Of a DNA stretch of 23,002 bases, positions 22,331-23,002 are shown piece after piece. The number at the start of each line of letters is the position of its first letter. Position 1 is the first letter of the stretch. The notes under the pieces were generated by a model. That model made no database searches and was not told the DNA's origin. It worked only from the letters and a program-made list of their open reading frames with translations. This DNA comes from CAZFDT01 sp964518335 (GTDB lineage: Bacteria; Planctomycetota; Phycisphaerae; Phycisphaerales; Phycisphaeraceae). Location: NCBI GenBank assembly GCA_964518335.1, contig CAZFDT010000079.1:1-23002 (forward strand), in the 5' to 3' direction. A program made the position numbers and the translations under genes.

Positions 22331-22921
22331 TCAGTCTCTCACACCGCCAGGCTTCCTCATAGTCTCAGGATGAGCAGGAGATTCCTGCTGATTTGCCAAG
22401 ACCTGCTTGTGCCGGTCCAGCACTCGTTGCGCCAATGCTGCGAGGGTTGGATTCTGAAATGCTCCGTGTTCGACTTTCCGTTGCAGCCAATCGTGGTAGC
22501 GAATCGACCGCTCCGGATTCACCAAGAGTTCTTGTAAAGCAACTTCCTGTATCGGTCGCCAATACGCCAGTTGCGGCGCTTGATCGAGAATTTCTGTTTG
22601 AAACTGCATCCACTCATCCAGCATTTTCTCGTATTGGTCCGGTGGACTCATCGAGGGACGATTAAGTAGCCAGAGCATGGCTTCCCAGTGCTCTTCAACT
22701 TCGTTGATGCGTCCGCCGGCGAGGTGCTGTCGGGCATCCGCGAGGGCTACGGGCCAAGTCGCTGCGCTGATTGACGAGATTGACGAAATGCCGGTATCCC
22801 ATGCCAGGTTCCTGATGACAAGCGGTATCAAGACTGCGCAGGACATAACCAAGCCTAGACCCGCGGCGACACAACACAGCAGCACCATATATCGTCGCAG
22901 CTTACTCATATCTTGCGCCAT
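22331..22921 (-). CDS. Membrane-anchored hypothetical protein, C-terminus altered by the IS
   Basis: The 196-aa protein has one N-terminal transmembrane helix (about 12-36: MVLLCCVAAGLGLVMSCAVLIPLVI). An extracytoplasmic, helix-rich region follows (ADARQHLAGGRINEVEEHWEAMLWLL, YEKMLDEWMQFQTEILDQAP, RYHDWLQRKVEHGAF, LAALAQRVLDRHKQVLANQQ). The layout recalls small tetratricopeptide-like or helical bundle proteins, but no family is recognised. The last codons (MRKPGGVRD and stop) run through the IS left inverted repeat, so the native stop was probably displaced by the insertion. The start may be 22921 (MAQDMSKL) or 22909 (MSKLRR); neither has a clear Shine-Dalgarno. Confidence 0.6.
   Translation of the reverse strand: MAQDMSKLRRYMVLLCCVAAGLGLVMSCAVLIPLVIRNLAWDTGISSISSISAATWPVALADARQHLAGGRINEVEEHWEAMLWLLNRPSMSPPDQYEKMLDEWMQFQTEILDQAPQLAYWRPIQEVALQELLVNPERSIRYHDWLQRKVEHGAFQNPTLAALAQRVLDRHKQVLANQQESPAHPETMRKPGGVRD
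22350..22360. repeat. IS left subterminal inverted repeat
   Basis: GGCTTCCTCAT is the exact reverse complement of 21048-21058 and lies about 7 bp from the inferred left end. It also falls inside the last codons of the neighbouring hypothetical gene. Confidence 0.7.
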
Positions 22922-22941
22922 ACATAAATTACCTAGGGCGT

Positions 22942-22975
22942 CACCTTGAGAAGATAAGGTGTCAGGAACCTTTTT
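22942..22975 (+). repeat. Overlapping palindromes with a T run near the right edge
   Basis: CACCTT (22942-22947) pairs with AAGGTG (22956-22961). AAGGT (22956-22960) also pairs with ACCTT (22968-22972) around GTCAGGA, followed by T to 22975. The two hairpins are mutually exclusive. The AAGGTGTCAGGAACCTT core looks like a dispersed REP-type palindrome, and it could also act as a plus-strand terminator for a gene beyond the window's shadow. Confidence 0.45.
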
Positions 22976-23002
22976 GTGTATGTTTTCGCGGGCGGCCGCG
23001 TG

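Larger units (their letters stand above)
21045..22367 (-). mobile_element. Insertion sequence, IS110 superfamily, IS1111-like layout
   Basis: The element contains one DEDD transposase gene and is bracketed by 11-bp perfect inverted repeats, ATGAGGAAGCC at 21048-21058 and GGCTTCCTCAT at 22350-22360. Ends are estimated by the known IS1111 rule that the repeats are subterminal (about 7 bp in from the left end and 3 bp in from the right end); this gives about 1.32 kb, a normal size. The 5' flank before the transposase is short (about 80 nt) and the 3' flank is long (about 215 nt), as in IS1111-type rather than IS110-type elements. No target-site duplication is expected for this family. Confidence 0.75.

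Noticed and set aside
1..23002. CRISPR array or tRNA/rRNA genes
   Set aside because: No regularly spaced direct repeats and no tRNA-like cloverleaf or rRNA segment were seen. The 16S-like 13-mer at 8221 is only the complement of the 16S tail.

Overview
The window is high-GC, gene-dense bacterial chromosome and most likely comes from a planctomycete, probably class Phycisphaerae. The main clue is the secreted cyclophilin at 10892-12034: its N-terminus carries the LEPRQYLSS motif, a tag seen on many exported planctomycete proteins. Other features that fit are a flagellin, an anaerobic sulfatase-maturase-type radical SAM enzyme, a DUF6785/DUF6784-type membrane protein, a GH57 branching enzyme and small planctomycete-type conserved hypotheticals. 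No rRNA, tRNA or single-copy marker usable for firm placement is present.

Layout. 1-2256 (minus): an exported protein cut by the left edge, then a flagellin with a strong intrinsic terminator. 2661-5048 (plus): a large polytopic membrane protein, convergent with a stand-alone response-regulator receiver protein (5058-5585, minus). 5846-7920 (plus): a radical SAM/SPASM maturase with a SEC-C tail, followed by a conserved hypothetical. 8014-8347: no convincing protein gene, but a sigma70-like promoter, a chain of hairpins, an unusually long match to the 16S anti-Shine-Dalgarno region, a 9-codon ORF and a perfect intrinsic terminator. I read this as a structured non-coding RNA or a dprA leader, and it is the best candidate for something undescribed. 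8371-10844 (plus): dprA and hisD, overlapping by ATGA. 10892-13888 (minus): the secreted cyclophilin, a 76-aa conserved protein and murC.

13900-15650 is an islet of three small hypothetical genes (two membrane proteins) with less GC-biased codons. It contains REP-like twin hairpins, a 17-bp inverted repeat, and a 58-bp promoter-plus-hairpin module present twice. 15650-19416 (plus): a GH57 glucan-branching enzyme, an RdgB/HAM1 nucleotide pyrophosphatase and an exported SGNH hydrolase. 19484-20677 (minus): a coiled-coil protein with an internal J domain. 21045-22367 holds an apparently complete IS110-superfamily insertion sequence of IS1111-like architecture: 11-bp subterminal inverted repeats, a short 5' flank, and a roughly 215-nt 3' non-coding end where a guide (bridge/seek) RNA is expected. 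It abuts, and probably supplies the last codons of, a membrane-anchored hypothetical gene (22331-22921).

The genes are mostly unrelated housekeeping or surface functions rather than one pathway. A recurring regulatory theme is an extended -10 (TGCTANANT-like) lying 6-8 nt before start codons that lack a Shine-Dalgarno, which suggests leaderless transcripts. Other genes here have clear GGAGG-type sites.
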